From Cryomorphaceae bacterium (GTDB lineage Bacteria; Bacteroidota; Bacteroidia; Flavobacteriales_G; Salibacteraceae): 5,609 nt of DNA. The stretch is from NCBI GenBank assembly GCA_003564735.1, contig PXEK01000284.1, forward strand, positions 1 to 5,609, read 5' to 3'. The position numbers and the translations under genes are program-made. This document shows positions 1 to 5,609 of this stretch, one piece after another. The notes under the pieces are model-generated. The model was given only the letters and a program-made list of their open reading frames with translations. It did not search any database and was not told the DNA's origin. Each line of letters opens with the position of its first letter. The stretch's first letter is position 1.

Positions 1-854
1 AAAAACAGGAGTTTCTTCGCTCCTTTTTCAGCCCATTCCTCAACCAATTTGTCTGAGAAGGGCTCCAGCCAATTTTTGTCAAGCCTGCTCTGGAAACCCA
101 CCGTGTAGCGGTCTTCCGGAATGTTAAGTCGCTCGGCAATCAAGCGCGTAGTAGCGTAACACGTGGCCTTATAGCAAAACTTGTTGAGTTGCGTAATTTT
201 AGTTTCGCAGTCGTGTTCATCACAGGGCAGCCCGTCATCGTAAACTTTATCTACCTGCCTAACGGGCAAACCGTGGTAACTAAAAATAATATGGTCGTAC
301 TCGTCTAAATTGTATTTTTTAGCCCGTTCTTCAATAGTATCGATAATTCCGGGGTGGTCGTAATACTGGCTCACCATACTAATTTCGGGAATCACGTACC
401 ATTTTTTAATAATCTTCATGGCTTTTTCCAAGGTTGAACCCGTGGTGGAGGAGGCGTATTGAGGATAAAGCGGTACAATGATAATTTGGTCGTAGTTTTT
501 TAGTCTCATTTCTTTCAGAACCGAATCCATGCTCGGCGACTGATATCTCATGGCCAAGTGTACCGTATATTCTTCAGAGAGTTCTTTTTGCAATTTTTTT
601 GCCAGCGACTCACTGTACCAAAGCAGCGGCGACCCCATTTTATCGTCCCATACCATCTTGTAAATCTTACTGCTGGCAAAGGCTCTGAACGGCACAATAA
701 TTAAATTCACCAAAAGTAAGCGACCCAAAAGCGGCAAATCAATAACACGGGGGTCATTTAAAAATTCAAATAAATATTTCCTTACGGCACCAACGCCGGG
801 GTTGTCAGGGGTGCCTAAATTAACGAGTAAAACTCCTATTTTTTTCTTCATCAT
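1..854 (-). CDS. hemH: Ferrochelatase HemH, 3' end cut by the window edge
   Basis: Ferrochelatase inserts Fe2+ into a porphyrin to make protoheme in the last step of heme synthesis, in the cytoplasm or at the inner face of the membrane. The minus-strand frame is open from an ATG at 854 to the left edge, giving 284 residues; family members are about 310-350 long, so roughly 40-60 C-terminal residues are missing, including the conserved glutamate region. Visible family motifs are the N-terminal LLVNLGTPD (residues 9-17), the VPLYPQYASSTTGS segment (127-140), the SYHGLP motif with the metal-site His194, and FQSRLDKNWLEP (254-265). Cys211, Cys216, Cys227 and Cys232 form a CX4C-X10-CX4C segment after the SYHGLP motif, at a place where the E. 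coli enzyme is short; as I recall, Bacteroidota homologues often carry cysteines here. The start could be the ATG at 854 or the adjacent ATG at 851; there is no clear Shine-Dalgarno site. It lies 24 bp after lnt on the same strand and is probably co-transcribed with it. The identification is secure; the exact start is not. Confidence 0.95.
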   Translation of the reverse strand, partial: MMKKKIGVLLVNLGTPDNPGVGAVRKYLFEFLNDPRVIDLPLLGRLLLVNLIIVPFRAFASSKIYKMVWDDKMGSPLLWYSESLAKKLQKELSEEYTVHLAMRYQSPSMDSVLKEMRLKNYDQIIIVPLYPQYASSTTGSTLEKAMKIIKKWYVIPEISMVSQYYDHPGIIDTIEERAKKYNLDEYDHIIFSYHGLPVRQVDKVYDDGLPCDEHDCETKITQLNKFCYKATCYATTRLIAERLNIPEDRYTVGFQSRLDKNWLEPFSDKLVEEWAEKGAKKLLF

Positions 855-878
855 TTTTTTGGTCAGAACCTTAAATTA

Positions 879-2498
879 CTATGCAGTACGTTTCTTTTTA
901 TTCTCTTTTTGTTGCTTGCGCCTTACCAACACTAACAATAACAACAAACCCGAAAAGCCGAAACTTGTTCGGGCCAAATAATCTCCGTGCTTGGTGTAAA
1001 ATGTATCCTCATCGTTTAATTTGATACTGTGTGAAATAACGGCAGCTTCCTCGTACGGGGTTTCGTGTAATTTGGTACCGTTTGATGTGATGAAACACGA
1101 AATTCCCGTATTGGCGCTGCGTGCTATATCTTTTCGGTGTTCTATGGCTCGCAGTCGTGCATATTCGTTGTGTTGTTTGTAACCCGGCGTATTTCCCCAC
1201 CAGCCGTCGTTAGTAATAATGAAAATAGCATTGGCGCCTTTGTTAATGTAATCACCCACAAATTCACCGTACACCGACTCATAACAAATAACGGGGGCAA
1301 CTTTGCCGTGTTCAAACTCAAAAACCCCTCTTTCGTCTTGTCGGCCCAAGCTGCCCGTAGTACCTCCCAAATCAAAAACCAACTCTTGAAAATGGCGAAA
1401 AAACGAAGGGAAGGGCAAGAGTTCAACACCGGGTACAAGTTTAGATTTATGGTAATAATCAATGGCGCCGTTTGCGGCTATATGGACTGCGGTATTGTAG
1501 TAATCGTAATACACATTGTTGCGTTCGTTATAGCGGGTGGTGGCACTTTCAGGCTTTTCGCTGCCGTACACTTCAAGCGTGGAGGCTCCGATCAAAACAT
1601 TGAGTTTTGGAAACCTTTGCATTAAACTGTCCAAAATCGCGAATTCTTGAGTGTAAACAAATTCATCTTCTCTAAAACTGCGTGGAATAGCCGTTTCGGG
1701 AGCCACGAGGTAGCGTGTTTCAGGAGTGATTTTTTTACTCCCCAAGTCGGCAATTAAACGCACTTGTTCGATAGAGGAATAGTTCTCAAACTTCTTGTAC
1801 GGATTGATATTGGGTTGCACTACAACTACCTCGGTTTCCGTTAGATTCTCAGGGTCACCCGGTTTCATGATAAAGCCTGAAATCACCGGAACGGCAATAA
1901 CCAACAGCATGGCGACAGCCGGTTTAACGGCGGCTTTTGGGGTTTTAAATGTGATGTACTTTCTAACCACTTGTAATCCGATTAAGTTGACCGTCCACAC
2001 CCAAATACTGCCGCCGTGCACGCCCGTAATCTCGTACCATTGCACCCAATCGGGAAACAGTGAAAAGACGTTGCCCAATGTGAGCCAGGGCCAAGTTAAG
2101 TCCCAATTCATGTGGAAATGCTCCCAAGCAATCCAATACATAATGAGTCCGGCAAAAGAGGGTAAATCGCCCAAAATTTTACGCGTATGATGATAGAGCA
2201 TAAACAATACGGCCATGAACAGTGAGTTGCACACCACGGCCATAACGGCTCCAAAGGGCGATGCATTCCAAACCCACCAGGTGCTAATGAGGTTCCACAG
2301 GAAAAAGGTGGTGTATGCAAACCAAAAAACAGGCGCTTTTTCACCTTGTTTTTGGAGCGTCATTTGAGTGTGCTGAATATAAAGGAGGGGGATAAACGCA
2401 ATGAAAATGAGCCATACTTGACTGCCGGTAAAAGGCCACGCAATTCCGGCCGCTATTCCCGAACTTACCGCTAAAGCCCACTTTTTGATGATTTGCAT
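879..2498 (-). CDS. lnt: Apolipoprotein N-acyltransferase Lnt
   Basis: Lnt transfers an acyl chain from a phospholipid to the free alpha-amino group of the lipid-modified N-terminal cysteine of apolipoproteins, the final step of lipoprotein maturation in the inner membrane. The protein has 539 residues against about 510 in E. coli. The N-terminal part (about 8-212) is rich in hydrophobic segments typical of the Lnt membrane domain. A periplasmic nitrilase-type domain follows (about 222-500), then a last membrane segment (about 511-526) and a strongly basic cytoplasmic tail. The catalytic triad is recognisable: Glu268 in VAPETAIP, Lys351 in YHKSKLVPG and Cys405 in VICYES. Glu359 and Glu407 match the E. 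coli residues Glu343 and Glu389, which are also needed for activity, by spacing from the lysine and the cysteine. The ATG at 2498 opens directly into the expected first membrane segment, and the upstream leader is A-rich, as is usual in Bacteroidota. The stop is TAG at 879-881. hemH follows after 24 bp. A promoter candidate lies about 70 bp upstream of the start. Confidence 0.97.
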   Translation of the reverse strand: MQIIKKWALAVSSGIAAGIAWPFTGSQVWLIFIAFIPLLYIQHTQMTLQKQGEKAPVFWFAYTTFFLWNLISTWWVWNASPFGAVMAVVCNSLFMAVLFMLYHHTRKILGDLPSFAGLIMYWIAWEHFHMNWDLTWPWLTLGNVFSLFPDWVQWYEITGVHGGSIWVWTVNLIGLQVVRKYITFKTPKAAVKPAVAMLLVIAVPVISGFIMKPGDPENLTETEVVVVQPNINPYKKFENYSSIEQVRLIADLGSKKITPETRYLVAPETAIPRSFREDEFVYTQEFAILDSLMQRFPKLNVLIGASTLEVYGSEKPESATTRYNERNNVYYDYYNTAVHIAANGAIDYYHKSKLVPGVELLPFPSFFRHFQELVFDLGGTTGSLGRQDERGVFEFEHGKVAPVICYESVYGEFVGDYINKGANAIFIITNDGWWGNTPGYKQHNEYARLRAIEHRKDIARSANTGISCFITSNGTKLHETPYEEAAVISHSIKLNDEDTFYTKHGDYLARTSFGFSGLLLLLVLVRRKQQKENKKKRTA

Positions 2499-2510
2499 TT
2501 TATTGTTGTT

Positions 2511-2524
2511 TTTCGGCGCCGAAA
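2511..2524. repeat. Perfect 14-bp palindrome upstream of lnt
   Basis: TTTCGGCGCCGAAA is identical to its reverse complement over all 14 bases. It sits 12-26 bp upstream of the lnt ATG, inside the predicted lnt 5' untranslated region. The GC-rich core stands out in an AT-rich intergenic stretch. It could be a binding site for a dimeric regulator, or a chance or modification-related site: it contains GGCGCC, the recognition sequence of several known restriction-modification systems. The palindrome is certain; its role is inference. Confidence 0.4.
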
Positions 2525-2540
2525 TTACGTTGATTTTGAG

Positions 2541-2559
2541 GATTACGATATACGTAATC
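2541..2559. repeat. 7-bp inverted repeat in the lnt leader
   Basis: GATTACG and CGTAATC flank a 5-base spacer (ATATA), a perfect 7-bp inverted repeat. It lies between the predicted lnt -7 element and the lnt start, so it would be transcribed and could form a small hairpin, or act as an operator just downstream of the transcription start. No T-run follows on the minus strand, so it is not a standard intrinsic terminator. Function is not known. Confidence 0.35.
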
Positions 2560-2569
2560 TCCGGATTTG

Positions 2570-2599
2570 CAAAGTTAGACCGACTTAAAACCTATCAAT
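2570..2599 (-). promoter_or_regulatory. Bacteroidota-type promoter for lnt-hemH
   Basis: On the minus strand the sequence TAACTTTG (plus-strand positions 2570-2577) matches the Bacteroidota -7 consensus TAnnTTTG at every defined base. TATTG (2596-2600) lies 18 bases upstream and fits the looser -33 TTTG/TTG element. This places transcription start near 2560-2565 and gives a leader of roughly 65 nt before the lnt ATG. It is the only good promoter-like match found upstream of lnt and would serve both lnt and hemH. Confidence 0.6.
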
Positions 2600-2621
2600 A
2601 AAAACCACAGAGTTTGATATT

Positions 2622-2640
2622 TTTATGTTTTTAGCATAAA
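2622..2640. repeat. 6-bp inverted repeat upstream of the lnt promoter
   Basis: TTTATG and CATAAA flank a 7-base spacer. The repeat sits upstream of the predicted lnt -33 element and 50-70 bp upstream of the divergent small gene, a place where a shared regulator could bind. In DNA this AT-rich a 6-bp repeat can arise by chance, so support is weak. Confidence 0.2.
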
Positions 2641-2666
2641 CGTGATGCCGGCTCAGTGCGAATGGT

Positions 2667-2674
2667 TATTTTTG
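2667..2674 (+). promoter_or_regulatory. Possible -7 element for the small membrane protein gene
   Basis: TATTTTTG fits the Bacteroidota -7 consensus TAnnTTTG and lies 16 bp before the ATG at 2691, implying a very short leader. No TTTG-like -33 element is visible at the expected spacing, and T-rich DNA makes chance matches easy, so this is tentative. Confidence 0.3.
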
Positions 2675-2690
2675 AAAAAAATTGAGAGAA

Positions 2691-2903
2691 ATGAGAATTG
2701 TATCAATCATCATAGTATTCCTTTCTACAAGTACGCTTATCGCGCAAACTCCGCAAGAGGTAAAGGTGCGCACAAACGATATGAAGAGTGTGTTGGACGA
2801 CCCGCTGTATATCATTGCTATTGTGGCTTTTTTGGCTGTAATGGTGCTGTATTATGTTTACCGCAGAAATGTTGTAAAAAAGCAAGAGGAAGACGAGTCT
2901 TAG
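2691..2903 (+). CDS. Small membrane protein of unknown function (70 aa)
   Basis: I do not recognise a family. The 70-residue product starts with a short signal-peptide-like segment (MRIVSIIIVFLSTSTLIA, residues 1-18) with a likely cleavage before Gln19, a common Bacteroidota pattern. A polar stretch follows (19-38), then one clear transmembrane helix (about 39-57) and the basic-then-acidic tail RRNVVKKQEEDES. By the positive-inside rule the tail should be cytoplasmic and the 20-residue polar segment periplasmic. The frame can be extended 9 bases to a TTG at 2682, but the ATG at 2691 gives a cleaner signal start and is preceded by an A/G-rich leader (GAGAGAA). The stop is TAG at 2901-2903. The gene is divergent from lnt and convergent with the acetolactate-decarboxylase-like gene, so it is likely transcribed alone. 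Its general shape resembles small accessory membrane subunits such as CcmD- or CcoQ-like proteins, but nothing assigns it to them. The ordered topology makes a real gene likely. Confidence 0.65.
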   Translation: MRIVSIIIVFLSTSTLIAQTPQEVKVRTNDMKSVLDDPLYIIAIVAFLAVMVLYYVYRRNVVKKQEEDES

Positions 2904-3117
2904 TCGTGGAGTTGTCTCGAATAGGTGTGTATGTTTTTACGGGGTTAGCCCTTTAGGCATCTTATCAATAGATGTGTAGAGCCACTATCGTTTTTTTCTG
3001 TTTAATATGGCGTACACCTTCAAAATAAATAAGTAAATCAAGAGGGTTTATCTACGCAAAGAATAAGTCTATTTTTTAGAGTATAACTCTCGGAACCATA
3101 GATTCTCTTTTTTGAGC
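2904..3117. other. Intergenic gap between convergent genes
   Basis: These 214 bases separate the 3' ends of the small membrane protein gene and the acetolactate-decarboxylase-like gene. I see no credible ORF or tRNA. There are only weak hairpins: CATCT/AGATG (2958-2974), followed 16 bases later by a T7 run (2991-2997), and AGAGT/ACTCT (3078-3090), which is followed by A's, not T's, on the minus strand. The first might terminate the plus-strand gene, but the distance to the T-run is too long for a standard intrinsic terminator. Confidence 0.4.
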
Positions 3118-3831
3118 TTAAAATTTAGGTATAGACACCGCAACAGTAGATAGGTGTCTGATGTTGTCTAAATGCCCCGTAATTTTACCGTCATCTGATA
3201 AAAAGTGAACGTGAACGTGACTCCCTTTGTGCGTGAAGATGCCCTCGTGTTCAGTGGAGTAAAATCCGATGAGTCTGCCTCTTATACTTTTATACTCAAA
3301 AGGTACTTTGGCCTTCATGTGGGCTTCATGCGAGTGTTCTTTTTCATTGGGGTCTCTCATAATAACGTGAATCTGAATTTTTGAAAATTCGGCTTCCATC
3401 ACAAAAGGGAAGGCTTGGTTTTTCGGAATGTTGAAATAATTCTTGAGTCGTTTGAGTGTATGCTCGATATCTTTAACGCTCCTCCAACTCACGGTTTCTC
3501 TAACTTTCCTGTACTTGAACGGGGAGTACACAAAAAACGGGGCACTCACTGAAGAGTCAATGCGTGTTACCATTTTTCCGTTTTCTACCGTTGATACGTA
3601 TGGAACTCCATCCACGACGGTGATTTCGCCCTGCAAGTTTTCTTTAGGCCCCAGGCCGTAAATGCCGGGTGCAAGTATGGTGTCTAACCGGATATTATTT
3701 TCTAAACTTATGCCGGTCATGACATTTTTTGCTTTGCCCGCTACTTTAACATCGTAGGGTTTGTCACTGCAAGATGGCAATGCGAAAAGTAATAAAGCTA
3801 CCAAGAAAGGGTTAGATTGCGTTTTTTTCAT
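3118..3831 (-). CDS. Alpha-acetolactate decarboxylase-like lipoprotein
   Basis: The 237-residue protein matches the alpha-acetolactate decarboxylase (BudA/AlsD) family, zinc enzymes that convert acetolactate to acetoin. It begins with a lipoprotein signal: basic MKK, a hydrophobic stretch, and LPSC with the lipidated cysteine at Cys21. Family features in order are GIYGLGPKENLQGEITVVDG (56-75), matching the classical GDFGLGTF...DGEL segment with Glu69 at the active-site glutamate position; APFFVYSPF (97-105); RGRLIGFYS (184-192); and HVHFLSDDGKITGH (207-220). In the last, His207, His209 and His220 reproduce the HxH-X10-H zinc-ligand spacing. Two oddities appear. The usual TRTV arginine position seems to be occupied by His155 (QIHVIM), and the chain ends soon after the zinc site, so a C-terminal catalytic glutamate is not visible. 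An extra histidine cluster (His166, His168, His171) follows. Activity on acetolactate is therefore uncertain. The gene lies 74 bp downstream of the propeller gene on the same strand. Fold assignment is strong, function moderate. Confidence 0.82.
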   Translation of the reverse strand: MKKTQSNPFLVALLLFALPSCSDKPYDVKVAGKAKNVMTGISLENNIRLDTILAPGIYGLGPKENLQGEITVVDGVPYVSTVENGKMVTRIDSSVSAPFFVYSPFKYRKVRETVSWRSVKDIEHTLKRLKNYFNIPKNQAFPFVMEAEFSKIQIHVIMRDPNEKEHSHEAHMKAKVPFEYKSIRGRLIGFYSTEHEGIFTHKGSHVHVHFLSDDGKITGHLDNIRHLSTVAVSIPKF

Positions 3832-3845
3832 TTTTGTTTATCATT

Positions 3846-3859
3846 CGGTGTTGACACCG
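3846..3859. repeat. 6-bp inverted repeat upstream of the decarboxylase-like gene
   Basis: CGGTGT and ACACCG flank a 2-base centre, making a nearly perfect 14-bp palindrome 15-28 bp before the ATG at 3831. It may be an operator or a leader hairpin. It is not followed by a T-run on the minus strand, so it is a poor intrinsic terminator for the upstream propeller gene. No convincing TAnnTTTG promoter was found in this 74-bp gap, which favours read-through from the upstream gene. Confidence 0.3.
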
Positions 3860-3905
3860 GGAGTTTATTTGTTTGTTGTGAATTTACAGGGCATACTCCT
3901 TAGCG

Positions 3906-5609
3906 TTACTGCTTAATAAAAGGTTTAGTGATGTTAAATGTTTCGCCTTTTACAGATAAAAAGTAATTCCCCGCAGGTTGTCGGGCTATCGGTATGCGAA
4001 TATCATTTTGACCGTTGACCAGCATTTCTTTTTGAGAACTAATCACTGTACCGTTCATTGAAATGATGGTTATTTTCACCAATTCATTTTGTTTGAGGGT
4101 GAGTTGCATGTTGATGGACTCCCTTGCCGGATTGGGGTAAAGGTTCACATCCAACGAGTTTTCATAAATACTTTGATCGGGGACATTGGTGAACATATCA
4201 TTAACCGTTGTCGAGAATACGCCGTTACCGTGCGTACCTATGGCGGTAAAGCCGTCAGTCAATCTCGTTTCCACCATGTCAACCACTACGTTACCAATGG
4301 TTGAGGCACCCTGCTGTACCCATTCTGTATTTTCACCCTGTAATTCTTTGGTGGCGAACAGACCTACACTGGTACCTAATAGTATTACAGTGGAGTCTCC
4401 TTTGTACGTAGGAACAATTTGAGCCCATCGGGTAGAGGGCCCGTCACCGCGATGGAATAATTCGGGAGAGCCGTTAGGAAAGTCAGGGTTACCTTGTAGA
4501 TTCCCCTCCACATCGGTCCAGTTATCGCCGCCGTCAACACTATACCACAAACTACGAACGTTGTAATTGGAGTACACTACCAAAATTTTGTCGGGGTCGC
4601 GCGGGTCAATGGCGATGTTTGAGGTGTAACCGGAAAACTGAATACCGTCGCTAATATCGACAATTTCAGGCTGTGAGGTGGAGGCGCCTGATATTTTCAC
4701 AATAATACCGCTAGATGTACCGATATAAACCACATCAGCATTTCTAGCGGCTGAAATAGCCGTAATCACCACATTAGGGGCAAAATCTGCTATTTCTGTC
4801 CATGTAAAGGAAGGGTCACCGCCTTCAATATTGTTATTGCGCAGTACTTTATTTCGCGCGGGTAAATACATTCTTTTATCATTATCGGGGTCGAGGGTCC
4901 ACGGTTGAATGAAGAGGTAATCAGACGAAGAAAGCTCATCGGGCATGATGTTTACACCGTTGCTCGCCTGCCCGGTGGCCGGGTTGAGATCATACCGGCT
5001 CACATTCGCAAATTGTGTGGAGAAATAGCCTGTTGTACCTCTGTTGGTCAACGCGCAATAGGCACCGTCTGCAGCTCTCACAGAATACCAATCGGCCTCG
5101 GAATTTCCTTTATTGGTAAAGTAGGTGCCGTTATCTTGCATTCCTCCAACAATGTAAGGCTCTTCTACATCGTGAACCACATGTGCGGTGTACATTTGAG
5201 TGGTGATGTAACCGTTATTAAGGTCGTACCAATTTACGGGTGTTGATAGGCAGTTGTTCGCGCGGTGTACTCCACCGTCACTCGAAGCAAAAATTATATC
5301 CGGATTGCCGGGCATGTAGTCAATTTCGTGTTGATCGGGATGTTGGGGTTGTGTGCTGTAGTGGTAATCGGGGACTCCATCCGCGTCGTATCCACCAATT
5401 TGGTTGACGTTGTTGGAAGTAGCGAACGCATCAGTACTTCTAAAAATACTTGTGGCTCCGATAAAAACAACGTTTTCGTCATCGGGCTTTACCGAAAGCT
5501 GCATGGTGTAGTTTTGGAAGTGGCGCAGTTGTTCTCGGGTTCTTTCCCCTTGCGGTAGGTTGTGCGATCGATCTTCCCAAATGCCTCCGCTTGTGTCGTG
5601 GGTGTATTT
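3906..5609 (-). CDS. Secreted BNR/sortilin-like beta-propeller protein with T9SS sorting domain, 5' end cut by the window edge
   Basis: The frame stays open to the right edge, so the visible 567 residues are the C-terminal part of a larger protein. An internal ATG at 5504 is not the real start, because 35 coherent residues precede it, including a DTSGGIWED repeat motif. The body consists of propeller-type repeats: PDDENVVFIGATSIFRSTD (about 42-60), PGNPDIIFASSDGGVHR (100-116), GGMQDNGT (155-162), and a textbook Asp-box SVDGGDNW (357-364) after DPRDPDKILVVYS. This pattern fits the BNR/VPS10 (sortilin-like) seven- or ten-bladed propellers common in Bacteroidota exoproteins. From about residue 485 there is a type A T9SS C-terminal sorting domain: NLYPNPA (489-495), a central ITIISMNGTVI strand, PAGNYFLSV, and the terminal PFIKQ. 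The domain directs export across the outer membrane and is normally removed by the PorU sortase on attachment to the cell surface. The substrate or ligand is unknown; adhesion or extracellular hydrolysis are both possible. The stop is TAA at 3906-3908. Confidence 0.93.
   Translation of the reverse strand, partial: KYTHDTSGGIWEDRSHNLPQGERTREQLRHFQNYTMQLSVKPDDENVVFIGATSIFRSTDAFATSNNVNQIGGYDADGVPDYHYSTQPQHPDQHEIDYMPGNPDIIFASSDGGVHRANNCLSTPVNWYDLNNGYITTQMYTAHVVHDVEEPYIVGGMQDNGTYFTNKGNSEADWYSVRAADGAYCALTNRGTTGYFSTQFANVSRYDLNPATGQASNGVNIMPDELSSSDYLFIQPWTLDPDNDKRMYLPARNKVLRNNNIEGGDPSFTWTEIADFAPNVVITAISAARNADVVYIGTSSGIIVKISGASTSQPEIVDISDGIQFSGYTSNIAIDPRDPDKILVVYSNYNVRSLWYSVDGGDNWTDVEGNLQGNPDFPNGSPELFHRGDGPSTRWAQIVPTYKGDSTVILLGTSVGLFATKELQGENTEWVQQGASTIGNVVVDMVETRLTDGFTAIGTHGNGVFSTTVNDMFTNVPDQSIYENSLDVNLYPNPARESINMQLTLKQNELVKITIISMNGTVISSQKEMLVNGQNDIRIPIARQPAGNYFLSVKGETFNITKPFIKQ

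Noticed and set aside
1137..1625. Open plus-strand frame of 162 codons inside lnt
   Set aside because: It lies antisense to the conserved nitrilase domain of lnt and its translation shows no coherent domain or signal; it is a shadow of the real gene.
2642..2956. Plus-strand frame of 104 codons overlapping the small membrane protein
   Set aside because: Its translation is cysteine- and arginine-rich without domain logic, whereas the overlapping 70-residue frame has an ordered signal peptide, helix and charged tail; only one is likely real.
2958..2997. Hairpin CATCT/AGATG with a later T7 run as a terminator of the small gene
   Set aside because: The stem has only 5 bp, is AT-rich, and the T-run starts 16 bases after it, so it does not fit an intrinsic terminator.
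3832..3905. TAAATTCA on the minus strand as a promoter for the decarboxylase-like gene
   Set aside because: It misses the last two bases of TAnnTTTG and has no TTTG-like -33 element upstream.
3906..5504. Starting the propeller gene at the internal ATG at 5504
   Set aside because: The frame continues without a stop to the right edge and the extra 35 residues carry propeller-like sequence, so the true start is outside the window.
4905..5558. Two plus-strand frames of 97-113 codons antisense to the propeller gene
   Set aside because: They oppose a clearly coding frame with BNR motifs and show no recognisable features or upstream signals.

Overview
The window reads as chromosomal DNA from a member of the Bacteroidota, probably of the Flavobacteriales/Cryomorphaceae kind; the exact taxon cannot be fixed from sequence alone. 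Three things point there: a surface protein with a type IX secretion (T9SS, Por) C-terminal sorting domain, a perfect Bacteroidota -7 promoter element (TAnnTTTG) upstream of lnt, and starts preceded by A-rich leaders instead of Shine-Dalgarno sites. Every base of real coding sequence falls in five genes, two of them cut by the window edges.

Layout, left to right. Positions 1-854 (minus) hold the first 284 residues of ferrochelatase (hemH), which runs off the left edge. Positions 879-2498 (minus) hold apolipoprotein N-acyltransferase (lnt), only 24 bp upstream of hemH, so lnt-hemH looks like a two-gene transcription unit. Positions 2499-2690 form a divergent regulatory region with an lnt promoter and three inverted repeats. 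Positions 2691-2903 (plus) encode a 70-residue small membrane protein of unknown function. Positions 2904-3117 are a non-coding gap between convergent genes. Positions 3118-3831 (minus) encode a predicted lipoprotein related to alpha-acetolactate decarboxylase. Positions 3906-5609 (minus) hold the C-terminal 567 residues of a large secreted BNR/sortilin-like beta-propeller protein with a T9SS sorting domain; its start lies beyond the right edge.

The genes do not form one obvious pathway. A loose theme is the cell envelope: Lnt completes lipoprotein acylation, the acetolactate-decarboxylase-like protein is itself a predicted lipoprotein, the small protein is predicted to sit in the membrane, and the propeller protein is predicted to be exported to the surface. 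Ferrochelatase (last step of protoheme synthesis) is the metabolic exception. No mobile element, CRISPR array, RNA gene or phage gene was seen. I do not see a clear novel system; the most unusual items are the exported acetolactate-decarboxylase-like lipoprotein with apparently altered active-site positions, the four-cysteine segment in ferrochelatase, and the perfect 14-bp palindrome just upstream of lnt.
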